Shown in pieces: positions 37,207-46,095 of a stretch of DNA of 64,000 nucleotides. The notes beneath the pieces are model-generated. The model was given only the letters and a program-made list of their open reading frames with translations, was not told the DNA's origin and made no database searches. The stretch is from Croceibacterium_B sp963783195 (lineage in GTDB: Bacteria > Pseudomonadota > Alphaproteobacteria > Sphingomonadales > Sphingomonadaceae). Where the stretch lies: contig CAWAMV010000004.1 of NCBI GenBank assembly GCA_963783195.1, positions 186,001 through 250,000 of the forward strand, given 5' to 3'. Within the stretch, counting starts at the first letter, position 1, and every line of letters starts with the position of its first letter. A program made the position numbers and the translations under genes.

Positions 37207-38388
37207 TCAGGCGGTTCCTTTGCGGTGGTAGCGGTGGGGGACGAAGGGCATGGCGACGACCTTGGCCGGCAGGCGCTTGCCCCTGACTTCGATTTCGAGC
37301 TCGGTGCCGATGGATGCCTGCGCGGCATCGACATAGGCCATGGCAATCGAGTGGCCGAGCGTTGGCGCGAAGGCGCCGCTGGTGACCATGCCGACGTTGG
37401 TCTTGCCGGCGAACACGGCCGCGCCCTCGCGCGCGGCGGCGCGGCCTTCGAGCGCGAGGCCGACACGGCGGGTCGGCGAACCTTCGGCCAGCAGCTTGCC
37501 GATTCGCTCGGCCCCGGGGAAGCCGCCCTGCTTTCGGCGCGCCTTGCTGATGGCGAATTCGAGGCCCGCGCCGACGGGGTCGGTCTCCTCTGTCAGGTCG
37601 TGGCCGTAGAGCGGCAACCCCGCTTCGAGTCGCAGCGAATCGCGCGCGCCGAGGCCGATCGGCTTGATCTCCAGCTCGGCCATCAGGCGGCCGGCGAGCT
37701 GCTCTGCCTGTTCGGCGGCGACCGAGATCTCGAAGCCGTCTTCCCCGGTGTAGCCGCTGCGGGTGACGATCAGGTCGAGCTCGCCGAACTGCCAGCGCTT
37801 GGCTTCCATGAAAGCAAAATTCTCGGTCATGCCGCGCATCACGCGCTCGAGCGCGCCCGCCGCCTCGGGGCCCTGCAGCGCGAGCAGCGCGCGGTCGTCG
37901 AGGTGATTGAGCCCGATCTCGTCGGGCAGGTGTTCGCGCAGGTGGCCGATGTCGTCCCACTTGGTCGCGCCGTTGACGACGAGGTAATAGGCCGGCTCGC
38001 CCCAGTGGCCCTCGGTCCCCGCCTCTTCGTCGCCTTCGATGTACGGCGTCAGGTTGGTCACCATCAGGTCGTCGAGAATGCCGCCGTCCTCGCCCAGCAA
38101 CAGCGAATAGCGCACCTTGCCCGGCTGAAGCGCGGAAACGTCGGCGGGAAGAAGCGCCTCCAGCGCTTCGGCCGCGCCCTCGCCCGTGACCATGAGCTGG
38201 CCCATGTGGCTGACGTCGAACAGGCCGGCGTGGGTCCGCGTCCACTCGTGTTCGGCAAGGATGCCGTCAAACTGGACCGGCATCCAGTACCCCGCGAAGG
38301 GGACCATGCGGCCGCCCTTGGAGCGGTGCCATGCATCCAGCGGCAGGGTTTCCGGTTCGGTATCGTCAGCTTCGATTTCTTCGCTCAT
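37207..38388 (-). CDS. gcvT: Glycine cleavage system T protein (aminomethyltransferase)
   Basis: GcvT transfers the methylene group to tetrahydrofolate, releasing ammonia. The 393-residue product has DVSHMGQLMVTGEGAAEAL, the folate-site GYTGEDGFEISV, ARDSLRLEAGLPLYGHDL with the catalytic aspartate, and the C-terminal GMVTSGAFAPTLGHSIAMAY. The start at 38388 (MSEEIEADDTEPETLPLDAW) gives a short acidic leader; the fold begins near residue 18. It is the first gene of the operon and lies directly behind the glycine riboswitch. Confidence 0.95.
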   Translation of the reverse strand: MSEEIEADDTEPETLPLDAWHRSKGGRMVPFAGYWMPVQFDGILAEHEWTRTHAGLFDVSHMGQLMVTGEGAAEALEALLPADVSALQPGKVRYSLLLGEDGGILDDLMVTNLTPYIEGDEEAGTEGHWGEPAYYLVVNGATKWDDIGHLREHLPDEIGLNHLDDRALLALQGPEAAGALERVMRGMTENFAFMEAKRWQFGELDLIVTRSGYTGEDGFEISVAAEQAEQLAGRLMAELEIKPIGLGARDSLRLEAGLPLYGHDLTEETDPVGAGLEFAISKARRKQGGFPGAERIGKLLAEGSPTRRVGLALEGRAAAREGAAVFAGKTNVGMVTSGAFAPTLGHSIAMAYVDAAQASIGTELEIEVRGKRLPAKVVAMPFVPHRYHRKGTA

Positions 38389-38443
38389 CAGGACTTTCCG
38401 ACAATCGACGGCAACGCCCGCCATGGGCATTGATACCGTCGCC

Positions 38444-38656
38444 CCCTCTGTCGGGAAACCTGAGAGCCTCGCAGGCCGCTCTCCCAGTCGGAAGCTGGCC
38501 CACTTACACCGTCGGTGGCCTTCGCTTTGCGGGCGAAGACGCTTTCCAGAGTGCCCTGGCCGTGCAGCGGTCCTTTTGCCTGAGAGATTCCGGGGCGGTT
38601 GCTCCTTCGGCGGCCCCCACCCTGTTTTCACCAGGCTGCGAGCGCTCTCCCGAGGC
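38444..38656 (-). promoter_or_regulatory. Tandem glycine riboswitch
   Basis: Read on the minus strand, the leader of gcvT shows the hallmarks of two consecutive glycine aptamers. The first has GGGAGAG, GCCGAAGGAGCAA and ATCTCTCAGGCAAAAGGACC. The linker leads into ACTCTGGAAAG. The second has CACCGACGGTGTAAG and closes with CTCTCAGGTTTCC and GACAGAGGGGG. The element ends about 55 bases before the gcvT start. Glycine binding is expected to turn on the gcv operon. Confidence 0.95.
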
Positions 38657-38840
38657 ACGGCCGGGGTTTCCCCCGACGGGCGGACTCGTTTCGCGCGAAA
38701 CGATTGGGCGGTCAATCGGAAAAGGCGCGGGCTGATGTCGTACCGTCACCCGGCGAGCTTGGTCCGGGGCGGCGCTTCATGCTTCCAGTGCGCAGAAGAA
38801 AGCACTGGCCCGGAACGCGTGCGGACTGACCGTCGCTCGG

Positions 38841-40868
38841 CTAACCTTCCCAGTCCTCGTTGGCGCGCTGGACGAGGTAGGCGTGGATCGCCTTGGCCTG
38901 CTCCTCGCTCAAGATGTCGGCAAAGCTGGCCATGCCCTTCTTGGCCCGTGCGCCGCCCAGCACGATGGCGAGGAAATCGGCATGGGTTTGTGGGCTCATG
39001 TGCCGCAGGTCCTTGATGCCGCCGCGCGCCGCCGGGCCGTGGCACAGGGCGCAGTGCTCGGCATAGAGCGACTCGCCTTGCGCGACCGTTGCCGCCGGGG
39101 CCTCGGCCTTGGGCGGCGGGGCCAGTTCGGGCACGGCGAAGCTTTCGGCGGGCATTGGCGGCAGCTGGTTCGTGCCGCCCAGCCTGAACACCAGCAGGCG
39201 CGGCTTGCCGAGGAACAGGTTGTCGTAACTCGCCCGCTCGACGTGGGCGAGGCCGCCGCCCCACCCGGCGTTCACCGCGATGTATTGCACCCCGTCGACC
39301 ATGTAGGCGACCGGCGCGGCGATCGGCACCTGCTGGACCGGCATCTCCCAGACCTTCTCGCCGGTGTCGGCGCGATAGGCGGCGAAGGTCTTGCCGATGG
39401 TTCCCTGGAACACGAGGTTGCCCGCGGTGGCCAGAACGCCGCCGCTGCCTTTCTTGACCGGGGCGGTGCGCCATACCTCGCGCGCGGCGACCGGGTCCCA
39501 GGCGGACAGCCACCCCTTCGAATGAGCGTCGGCATATTCGGCGATCGCCTTGCGCTCCGGCTCGTTGCCCATGAAGCTGGTGCCGAGCCCGCCCTTGGCA
39601 GGGTCGTAGTCGGTGGCCGCCGAATAGCTCATGTAGGTTTCGGTTACCGGCACGTAGACGAGGCCGGTCTTCGGGCTGAAGGCCATCGGGTTCCAGTTGT
39701 GCGCCCCGCCCGCGCCCGGGCTGACCATGACGGGGGTTGTGCCGTAGCGGACCTCGGGGTTCTCGACCGGGCGCCCGGTTGTCATGTCGACGCCGCTGGC
39801 CCAGTTGACCGGGACGATCGTGTTGGCCCGCAAGAGCTCGCCCGTGCGGCGATCGAGCACGTAGAAGAAGCCGTTCTTGGGGGCCTGCATCAGCACCGGG
39901 CGCGTCGCCCCGTCGATCTTGAGGTCGGCGAGGATCATCGGCTGCGTGGCGGTGTAGTCCCACTCCTCGGCGGGCACGGTCTGGTAGTGCCAGCGGTATT
40001 CGCCGGTCTTCAGGTCGAGCGCGACGATCGAGGCGAGGAACAGGTTGTCTCCGCCGCCCGGGCTGCGGAAGTGCTGCGACCAGGGCGAGCCGTTGCCGAC
40101 GCCGATATAGACGAGGCCGAGAGCAGGATCGTAGGCCATCCCGTCCCACGCCGTGCCGCCGCCGCCCGCCTGCCACCACTGGCCGGTCCAGGTCTTCGCA
40201 GCCATCTCCATCGCCGCGTTCTCGAACCCGTCGGCAGGGTTGCCCGGCACGGTGTAGAAGCGCCACAGTTGCTTGCCGGTGCCCGCGTCGTAGGCGGTGA
40301 CGTAGCCGCGTACGCCGCGCTCTGCCCCGCCGTTGCCGATCAGCACGTGCCCGTCGTAGACCCGCGGCGCGCCGGTTATCGTGTAGGGCTTCGCCTGATC
40401 GGTGGTCTGGACGCTCCACGCTTCCTTGCCGGTCGCCGCGTCGAGCGCGATCAGCCGGCCGTCGAGCGCGCCGACGAATATCCTGCCCCCCTGCTCATCG
40501 GGGGCATAGCCAAGCCCGCGGCTGACGATGTCGCAGCAGGCCAGGCGGCCGAACTTGAGCGGCACCCCGGGGTCGTATCGCCACAGCTTGCGGCCGTTCG
40601 TCGCGTCGTAGGCGGTGACGATGTTCCACGGCTCGACGTTGTAGAGCACGCCGTCCACCACCAGCGGAGTCGCTTCCTGCCCGCGGTCGGTCTCGAGATC
40701 GGCGTACCAGGCCAGGCCGAGATCGCCGACGTTGCCGGCGTTGATCTGGTCGAGCGGGCTGTAGTGCTCCTCGGCGAAGGTGCGCCCGGTGGTCGCCCAG
40801 TCCGCCTGCGGCCCGGCGGCGACGAGCAGTGCGGCCGCGGCGAGCGCGGCAATCGTCTTGCGGATCAT
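38841..40868 (-). CDS. PQQ-dependent alcohol dehydrogenase, quinohaemoprotein (type II)
   Basis: The 675-residue product has a signal peptide (about 1-19) and an eight-bladed quinoprotein propeller. The vicinal cysteine pair is C111-C112 (RLACCDIVSRG), which forms the unusual ring stacking on PQQ. The catalytic Asp is D304 in EEWDYTATQ. The residue two further on is Thr306 rather than Asp, which predicts a calcium rather than a lanthanide enzyme. The C-terminal cytochrome c domain has CALCH at 606-610 and a methionine ligand near M646. It is periplasmic and starts four bases after the stop of the Tat-exported oxygenase, so the two should act together. Confidence 0.92.
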   Translation of the reverse strand: MIRKTIAALAAAALLVAAGPQADWATTGRTFAEEHYSPLDQINAGNVGDLGLAWYADLETDRGQEATPLVVDGVLYNVEPWNIVTAYDATNGRKLWRYDPGVPLKFGRLACCDIVSRGLGYAPDEQGGRIFVGALDGRLIALDAATGKEAWSVQTTDQAKPYTITGAPRVYDGHVLIGNGGAERGVRGYVTAYDAGTGKQLWRFYTVPGNPADGFENAAMEMAAKTWTGQWWQAGGGGTAWDGMAYDPALGLVYIGVGNGSPWSQHFRSPGGGDNLFLASIVALDLKTGEYRWHYQTVPAEEWDYTATQPMILADLKIDGATRPVLMQAPKNGFFYVLDRRTGELLRANTIVPVNWASGVDMTTGRPVENPEVRYGTTPVMVSPGAGGAHNWNPMAFSPKTGLVYVPVTETYMSYSAATDYDPAKGGLGTSFMGNEPERKAIAEYADAHSKGWLSAWDPVAAREVWRTAPVKKGSGGVLATAGNLVFQGTIGKTFAAYRADTGEKVWEMPVQQVPIAAPVAYMVDGVQYIAVNAGWGGGLAHVERASYDNLFLGKPRLLVFRLGGTNQLPPMPAESFAVPELAPPPKAEAPAATVAQGESLYAEHCALCHGPAARGGIKDLRHMSPQTHADFLAIVLGGARAKKGMASFADILSEEQAKAIHAYLVQRANEDWEG

Positions 40869-40872
40869 GCGA

Positions 40873-42423
40873 TCAGGCCCCGATGGCGGCCGCGCCGGCC
40901 CAGAAGCCGTGGACCTGGCCGACGACCTTGAACGGCATCTTGATCCGGGCGATCGGCCCTTCGGACAATCGCTTGGTATCGGCCAGGATCAGGTCGCTGC
41001 GGCCCGCTTCCTTCACGCTCGAACCGATGCCGATCAGGTACCCGTCGCCCTCGTCGGCATCGGGCTTGCGCGGCACGAAGGTCATTTCCGACAAGCGATA
41101 GTCGGGCACCGAGAACTGGGCCGTCTTCTTGTCACCGTGGTCGATCATCCACCAGCCGCCGTTCCCCTGCAGGTATCCATAGCGGTAGGGCAGCGTGTGG
41201 AACCGGTCGTCCTGTCGGCTCAGCACGCCGGTCACTTCGGGATAGATCGTCTCGACCTGGAAGCGGTCGTCGCTCCTGCGCGACAGGTCGACGGTGAAGC
41301 GGCGAACGTAGCCGACCGACTTTGCCGGGTCGAACTGTTCGTGGACCTGGGGGAAGAAGGGGAACTGGTTGCTCTCGCCCCCGTCCCAGTCGGAGATCAC
41401 CTTGTCGCCCTCGTCCCATGCGCCCATCACGTGGGTGCAGAACAGGCTGGGCCCCCGGAACCACCTGATGTCCTTGCCGTCGCCGCCCCGGCGCATCACG
41501 CCCATGTAGCACGGCAGCGTGGAATTGTAGGCGAAGTGCACCCCGCCCGCCTCCATCTGCGGCAGGTTGGCCGCCATGTTGGTCAGGTAGAGCACGACGT
41601 GCTTCTGGGTCATCGCGAAGTCGTGCATCATGCCCGCGTAGGGTGCCTGCACCGTGACCGACCAGTTGATGTTGCCATTGGGGTCGGCCGTGAAGACGTT
41701 GACCGCCTTCGAGAGGAACCCGTCCGCCTCGTAGCCGAACGAGAGGTACTCGCCAGTCATCGGATCGATCTTCGGGTGCGCGGTGTGGGTCTGCGACTGC
41801 AGCTTGCCGCCGAAGGTGTAGTAATCGTCGGTCGTTTCGAGCGTCAGCGGGTCCATCGCCACCGGCGGGCTGTCTTCCTTGAAGACGAGCAGCTTCTTGT
41901 GGTGGACGAACAGCTGGGTGTTGGCCGTGCCGCGCGACAGGCCCTTCACGCTCGGATCGTCGGTCATCGGGTTGCGGTACATCCCGAACAGGCTGCGCCG
42001 CGCATCGTGCTGCGCCTTCCAGCGCTGGCTCTTGGCATAGCGGGTGCGATAGTCGACGTGGCCGTCCTTGATGCGGAACATCGAGACGTGTCCCTCGCCG
42101 TCGAACGGGATGTCGCCGGCATACTTCGAGGGCTTGGGATACTGCGGATCCGGCCCGACGCGATAGAACGCGCCGTCCAGATCCATCGGCAGGCTGCCCT
42201 CGACCTCGCAGTCGTGGAGGTCGATCTCGGCCCGGATGTTGGTCCCCGCGGGACCCCCGCCGAAGGCGCGCGGGGTATCGGGAAAGTCGACCTGCGGAGC
42301 GGGACCGTTTGCCGCCGCCGCCGCGGGGCTCGCCCCGCCGAGCGCCACCGCGCCTGCCCCGAGCGCCGCGCCGCCCATGAAGGCGCGGCGGCCCAGTTCG
42401 ATCCGGTTCTTGCTGTCAGTCAC
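40873..42423 (-). CDS. Carotenoid / lignostilbene oxygenase family protein, Tat-exported
   Basis: The 516-residue product has a twin-arginine signal (GRRAFMGGAALGAGAVALGG, cleavage after an alanine run near 38), so it is exported folded with its iron. The four histidine ligands can be placed at about H216 (TAHPKID), H267 (MMHDFAM), H331 (FCTHVMGAWDEGD) and H505 (VHGFWAG). GAFYRVGPDPQYP is a family mark. The GTG start at 42423 has GGGAGA upstream. It is the first gene of a two-gene unit with the PQQ alcohol dehydrogenase. Product aldehydes or alcohols passing to that enzyme is an inference from this arrangement. Confidence 0.88.
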   Translation of the reverse strand: MTDSKNRIELGRRAFMGGAALGAGAVALGGASPAAAAANGPAPQVDFPDTPRAFGGGPAGTNIRAEIDLHDCEVEGSLPMDLDGAFYRVGPDPQYPKPSKYAGDIPFDGEGHVSMFRIKDGHVDYRTRYAKSQRWKAQHDARRSLFGMYRNPMTDDPSVKGLSRGTANTQLFVHHKKLLVFKEDSPPVAMDPLTLETTDDYYTFGGKLQSQTHTAHPKIDPMTGEYLSFGYEADGFLSKAVNVFTADPNGNINWSVTVQAPYAGMMHDFAMTQKHVVLYLTNMAANLPQMEAGGVHFAYNSTLPCYMGVMRRGGDGKDIRWFRGPSLFCTHVMGAWDEGDKVISDWDGGESNQFPFFPQVHEQFDPAKSVGYVRRFTVDLSRRSDDRFQVETIYPEVTGVLSRQDDRFHTLPYRYGYLQGNGGWWMIDHGDKKTAQFSVPDYRLSEMTFVPRKPDADEGDGYLIGIGSSVKEAGRSDLILADTKRLSEGPIARIKMPFKVVGQVHGFWAGAAAIGA

Positions 42424-42571
42424 TTGTCGTCTCCCGTCCGCGCACAATGTTGCCGGACTCAAAAGGGGTTGCAAGGGCGGAGTTGGCCAGGCGCGCGGAA
42501 AGTTGGCCCGGAAACGCGCGCGGGGGCGGGCAGGAGGGGGCGCAAACGGGCAAATCGGACCAGCTGGGAAT

Positions 42572-42645
42572 TGGAGCGGGTAGCGGGGATCGAACCCGCA
42601 TCACAAGCTTGGAAGGCTAGTGCTCTACCATTGAGCTATACCCGC
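42572..42645 (-). tRNA. tRNA-Gly (anticodon TCC)
   Basis: Minus strand. The acceptor stem GCGGGTA pairs with TACCCGC, the D arm is AGCTCAATGGTAGAGC, the anticodon loop is CTTCCAA (anticodon TCC), the T arm contains GGTTCGATCCC, and CCA is encoded. Length 74. Confidence 0.97.
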
Positions 42646-42682
42646 CCGTCGGGGGGCGAATTGGGGCAAGCTTTGCCTCGCG

Positions 42683-43315
42683 TCAAGCGCCCTCGGCATC
42701 CTTTGCGGGCTTGCCGGTTGCCGTGGCGGCAGGCGCTTCGGCCGGATCGGTGCCCGGCGGCGCTATCCATACCTCGACCCGGCGGTTCTTCGCCCGGCCC
42801 TTTTCGTTCGGGGTCCCGTCAAGCATGGCATTGGGCGCGACCGGGTTCTGTTCGCCCAGCGGGACAACCTCGATCCGGTCGGCGGCGATACCCTGGTCCT
42901 CCAGCCATCCGGCCACCGCCTCCGCCCGCTTGCGCGAGGCGAACAGGTTGCCCTTGTCGTCGCCTTCCGAATCGGTGTGCCCGCGCAGCACGATGGGCCA
43001 GCCGCGCTCGACCTGTTCGGATTCGAGGATCGAGTGAAGCAGCTTCTTGCCCGGCCCGTCGATCTCGTACCCCCCTTCCGGGAAACCGATCGTTGCCGTC
43101 AGGGGATCGGGCGGCACGTCGAGCACCGGGCTCGGCGTCACGTCGGGGCGAATGATCGATGCAGGCTCGGCCTGTTCGCCGTCGGGCCCCTGGATCAGCG
43201 AGACGGTCTCGGTCGGCGCAGGCGTTTGCGGCTCCTCGGCCTCGCCCCCGTCGCGTTTGACCTCGCAGCCGGCCAGGAGGGCCGCCCCGGCGAGGAGGAG
43301 AGTGACGTGCTTCAT
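42683..43315 (-). CDS. OmpA-family lipoprotein, 210 aa
   Basis: The signal MKHVTLLLAGAALLAGCEVK has lipobox LAGC (Cys at residue 17), giving a lipid-anchored protein. A Pro/Thr-rich linker leads to a C-terminal OmpA-like peptidoglycan-binding domain: VLRGHTDSEGDDKGNLFASR, followed by KRAEAVAGWLEDQGIAADRI, then a basic stretch NEKGRAKNRRVEVWI. The end is Ala/Pro rich (EAPAATATGKPAKDAEGA). It starts 17 bases after the antiporter stop, on the same strand, so the two are probably cotranscribed. Confidence 0.9.
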   Translation of the reverse strand: MKHVTLLLAGAALLAGCEVKRDGGEAEEPQTPAPTETVSLIQGPDGEQAEPASIIRPDVTPSPVLDVPPDPLTATIGFPEGGYEIDGPGKKLLHSILESEQVERGWPIVLRGHTDSEGDDKGNLFASRKRAEAVAGWLEDQGIAADRIEVVPLGEQNPVAPNAMLDGTPNEKGRAKNRRVEVWIAPPGTDPAEAPAATATGKPAKDAEGA

Positions 43316-43332
43316 GGCGGATCTCCCTGTCA

Positions 43333-45201
43333 TCATTTCGCCGGCTCCGGCTTGGCGGTCGCCTTCTGCTTCGCCTGGCGCTTGGCTGCCGCGACCTCGC
43401 GGGTGGCCTTCTGCGGCGGCGAATAGGATACCACGATATCGCCCGCCTGCGGCTCGGGCCTGCTGGCGTGGGTGAAGAAGCGCATCTGTCCGCTCGGCTT
43501 GACGATCAGCAGCATGTTGGCCGCGTCGGGCAGCGTCTCCTTGGCATCGTCGAGCGCAAACTTCTCTGACAGCTTGGTGCGGCGGAATTCCCACCCTTCG
43601 AGCTGGCGCCGCTGGACGTCGTAGACGCCGAAGCCGGAGGCGAAGAGCTCACGCCCGCGCAGCGCCTTGGGCAGCGCCGTGAGGTCGTTGGCGTCGTCGT
43701 CCCCGCCGCCCAGCTGGTAGACCGAATCGGTCCCGACCTCGGGCGCGAACTCGGAACATACCAGGGTATTGTAGGCTTCGTTCTCGGTCGCGGCGATCAG
43801 CACCTGGAAAGGGGCCGTGTCGAGATTGTGCTCGGTCGCCTCGTTGAGAATCTCGCCGTGATAGGTGGGGATGCCGTCCTGCCGAGCGGGCCGGAGGCGC
43901 GACCAGCTGGAATCGACCAGCATGACCGGCGTGCCCATCTCGTGCATCTGCCGGGCAAGAGCGACGGTCCACGATGTCGCGCCCACGATCAGCAGGCCGG
44001 GCCGGGTTTCCCCCTTCACGCCCAGCCAGCGGGCGACGAGGTCGATCGTGAAACCGTGCGCCACGATCGTCACCACCACGACCGCGAAGCTGAGGCCGAT
44101 CAGGATCGTCCCGTCTCCGTAGCCGAGATCGGCCAGGCGCAGCGCGAACAGGCCGCTGATCGCCACCAGCACGATACCGCGCGGGGCGACCCAGGCGAGG
44201 AACAGCCGCTCGTTCCAGGGCACCTTGCTGAAAGCGAGACTGGTCAGGATCGTTGCCGGACGGACGAGGAAAAGCAGCGCGAGGAGAAACAGGCCGAAGC
44301 GCCATTCGAACTGCCGCAACGCATCGAAATCGAGGCTGGCCGACAGGATGATGAAGATGCCCGAGACGAGCAGAACGGCGACGTTCTGCTTGAACGGGTG
44401 GATCGCGCGCAGCGAGGCGACGCGCATGTTGGCCAGCGCTATGCCCATGACCGTCACCGCCATCAGCCCAGCCTCGTGCTCGATCAGGTTGCTGACCACG
44501 AACAGGCCGATCACCAGCACCAGGAGGACCGGGACCTTGAGGTATTCGGGCACGTAGCCGCGCGGGAAGGCGAAGGCGACGAGCCGCGCGGCGGCATAGC
44601 CCAGTCCGCCCGAGGCGAGCACGGCGAAGAGCATCGACGGCGCGACGGTCCAGACAGACTGCCCGTCGGCGGAAAGGCGGAAATACTCGTAGGCGATGAC
44701 CGCGCACAGCGCCCCGAACGGATCGTTGACGATCGCTTCCCACTTGAGGATCGCGGCGGGCCGCTTCTGGATGCTCGACTGGCGCAGCAGCGGCATGACC
44801 ACGGTCGGACCGGTCACGACGAGGATGCCGGCGAACAGGATCGCCACCGGCCAGACGAGCCCGGCCACGTAGTAGCAGGCGAGCGAGCCGAACAGCCAGC
44901 CAAGTGGCACGCCGAACACCACGAGGCGCCAGACGCCCTCGCCGTATTTGCGCAGCTCGCGGAAATCGAGGCTCAGCCCCCCTTCGAACAGGATCAGCGC
45001 AACGCCGATCGAGATCATCGGCTCGAGCAGGGTGCCGAAGGCCAGCTCGGGGTCGATCACGCCCAAGATCGGGCCAGCGAGAAAGCCCGCGGCGAGCATG
45101 AGCACGATCGCCGGCCACCCGGTGCGCCAGGCGAACCATTGCGCACCGATGCCGAGCACCCCCACGAGGGCAATGACGAGAGCCTGCTGTTCCATCCCCA
45201 T
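43333..45201 (-). CDS. Monovalent cation/proton antiporter with TrkA-N-like domain
   Basis: The 622-residue product is a CPA-family antiporter. About twelve membrane helices occupy residues 5-395, including the VTGPTVVMPLLRQSS unwound helix and LFLAWVAPRGIVLVAISGLF. The ND pair expected of electrogenic Na+/H+ exchangers appears as VNDPFGALCA. Residues ~400-590 form a Rossmann-like regulatory region (GLLIVGATSWTVALARQMHE), resembling KTN/TrkA-N. The C-terminus is Lys/Ala-rich and probably disordered. K+ or Na+ specificity cannot be told from sequence. It is divergent from the SDR gene. Confidence 0.88.
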   Translation of the reverse strand: MGMEQQALVIALVGVLGIGAQWFAWRTGWPAIVLMLAAGFLAGPILGVIDPELAFGTLLEPMISIGVALILFEGGLSLDFRELRKYGEGVWRLVVFGVPLGWLFGSLACYYVAGLVWPVAILFAGILVVTGPTVVMPLLRQSSIQKRPAAILKWEAIVNDPFGALCAVIAYEYFRLSADGQSVWTVAPSMLFAVLASGGLGYAAARLVAFAFPRGYVPEYLKVPVLLVLVIGLFVVSNLIEHEAGLMAVTVMGIALANMRVASLRAIHPFKQNVAVLLVSGIFIILSASLDFDALRQFEWRFGLFLLALLFLVRPATILTSLAFSKVPWNERLFLAWVAPRGIVLVAISGLFALRLADLGYGDGTILIGLSFAVVVVTIVAHGFTIDLVARWLGVKGETRPGLLIVGATSWTVALARQMHEMGTPVMLVDSSWSRLRPARQDGIPTYHGEILNEATEHNLDTAPFQVLIAATENEAYNTLVCSEFAPEVGTDSVYQLGGGDDDANDLTALPKALRGRELFASGFGVYDVQRRQLEGWEFRRTKLSEKFALDDAKETLPDAANMLLIVKPSGQMRFFTHASRPEPQAGDIVVSYSPPQKATREVAAAKRQAKQKATAKPEPAK

Positions 45202-45289
45202 TGAGGAATGTCCGACCGGGCGTTTCTATCCCGCGAATCGCTTGCCTCGCCCGCATGGGCTGGCAGGATGGCCGGCGAGGGAGACGAGA

Positions 45290-46078
45290 ATGGACCTGGG
45301 AATTGCCGGCCGCACTGCGATCGTGAACGGCGGGAGTGCCGGAATCGGCCGGAGCGCGGCCCTGGCGCTGGCGCGCGAAGGCTGCGCGGTGTGGGTTTCG
45401 GCCCGGGGCGAAGAGCGGCTTCGCGCAGCCTGCGAGGATATCGCCCGCGAGACCGGGGCGAAGATCACGCCAGTCGTGGCCGACCATGCGAGCGACGAAG
45501 GGCGCGCGGCGATCCTTGATGCTTGCCCTGAGCCCGACATCCTCATCGGGACCTGCGCCCCGCCGCCGATGACGCCGGATTACCGCGCGATCACCGACGA
45601 GCAGTGGCACGAAGCCATCCGCATCTCGCTGATGAGCCCGATCGCCTTCATGCATGCCGTGGTCGACGGCATGGCGCGGCGCGGCTGGGGGCGGGTGGTC
45701 AACATTGCCACCGTGGCCGCCAAGTACCCGCACGAGATCCGCATCCTTTCGGGAAGCACGCGCGCGGCGCTGACCAACTACGCAGTCGCGGTGAGCAAGG
45801 TCGTGGCGCGGCACAACGTGACCATCAACACGGTCCTGCCGGGCATGCATTACACGGCGACGGTCGACGCGCTGTTCAATGCCCGCGCGAAGGCCAAGGG
45901 CATCACCTTCGAACAGGAGGTCGCCGAATTCATCGCGGCGTGGAACATAGCCAGCGGCACGTTCGGCGACGCCGACGATTGCGGGGCGATGGTCGCGATG
46001 TTCTGCTCGGAGCAGGCGAAATACACCACCGGGCAAAGTCTCGTCATAGACGGCGGGGCGACGAATTCGACGTTCTGA
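45290..46078 (+). CDS. Atypical short-chain dehydrogenase/reductase, 262 aa
   Basis: The NAD(P) motif GGSAGIGRS is normal for the SDR family, as are NIATVAA, TVLPGMH and YTTGQSLVIDGGATNS. The catalytic triad is not. Where family members have S...YxxxK, this protein has T in NIATVA and LSGSTRAALTNY, which aligns Ser over the usual Tyr and Arg over the usual Lys. It may use another Tyr, be catalytically distinct, or bind ligand only. A GGGAGACGAGA leader precedes the ATG at 45290. It is followed by a SnoaL-like gene at 18 bases, so the two probably act together. Confidence 0.85.
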   Translation: MDLGIAGRTAIVNGGSAGIGRSAALALAREGCAVWVSARGEERLRAACEDIARETGAKITPVVADHASDEGRAAILDACPEPDILIGTCAPPPMTPDYRAITDEQWHEAIRISLMSPIAFMHAVVDGMARRGWGRVVNIATVAAKYPHEIRILSGSTRAALTNYAVAVSKVVARHNVTINTVLPGMHYTATVDALFNARAKAKGITFEQEVAEFIAAWNIASGTFGDADDCGAMVAMFCSEQAKYTTGQSLVIDGGATNSTF

Positions 46079-46095
46079 AAGCGGAGCAACGAGCG

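Noticed and set aside
38841..40868. Lanthanide-dependent (XoxF/PedH-like) dehydrogenase
   Set aside because: The residue two after the catalytic Asp is Thr, not Asp, and the protein has the fused haem c domain of type II calcium enzymes.
40780..43155. Very long plus-strand frame covering the oxygenase, tRNA-Gly and OmpA regions
   Set aside because: It runs across a tRNA and three well-supported minus-strand genes; high-GC shadow.
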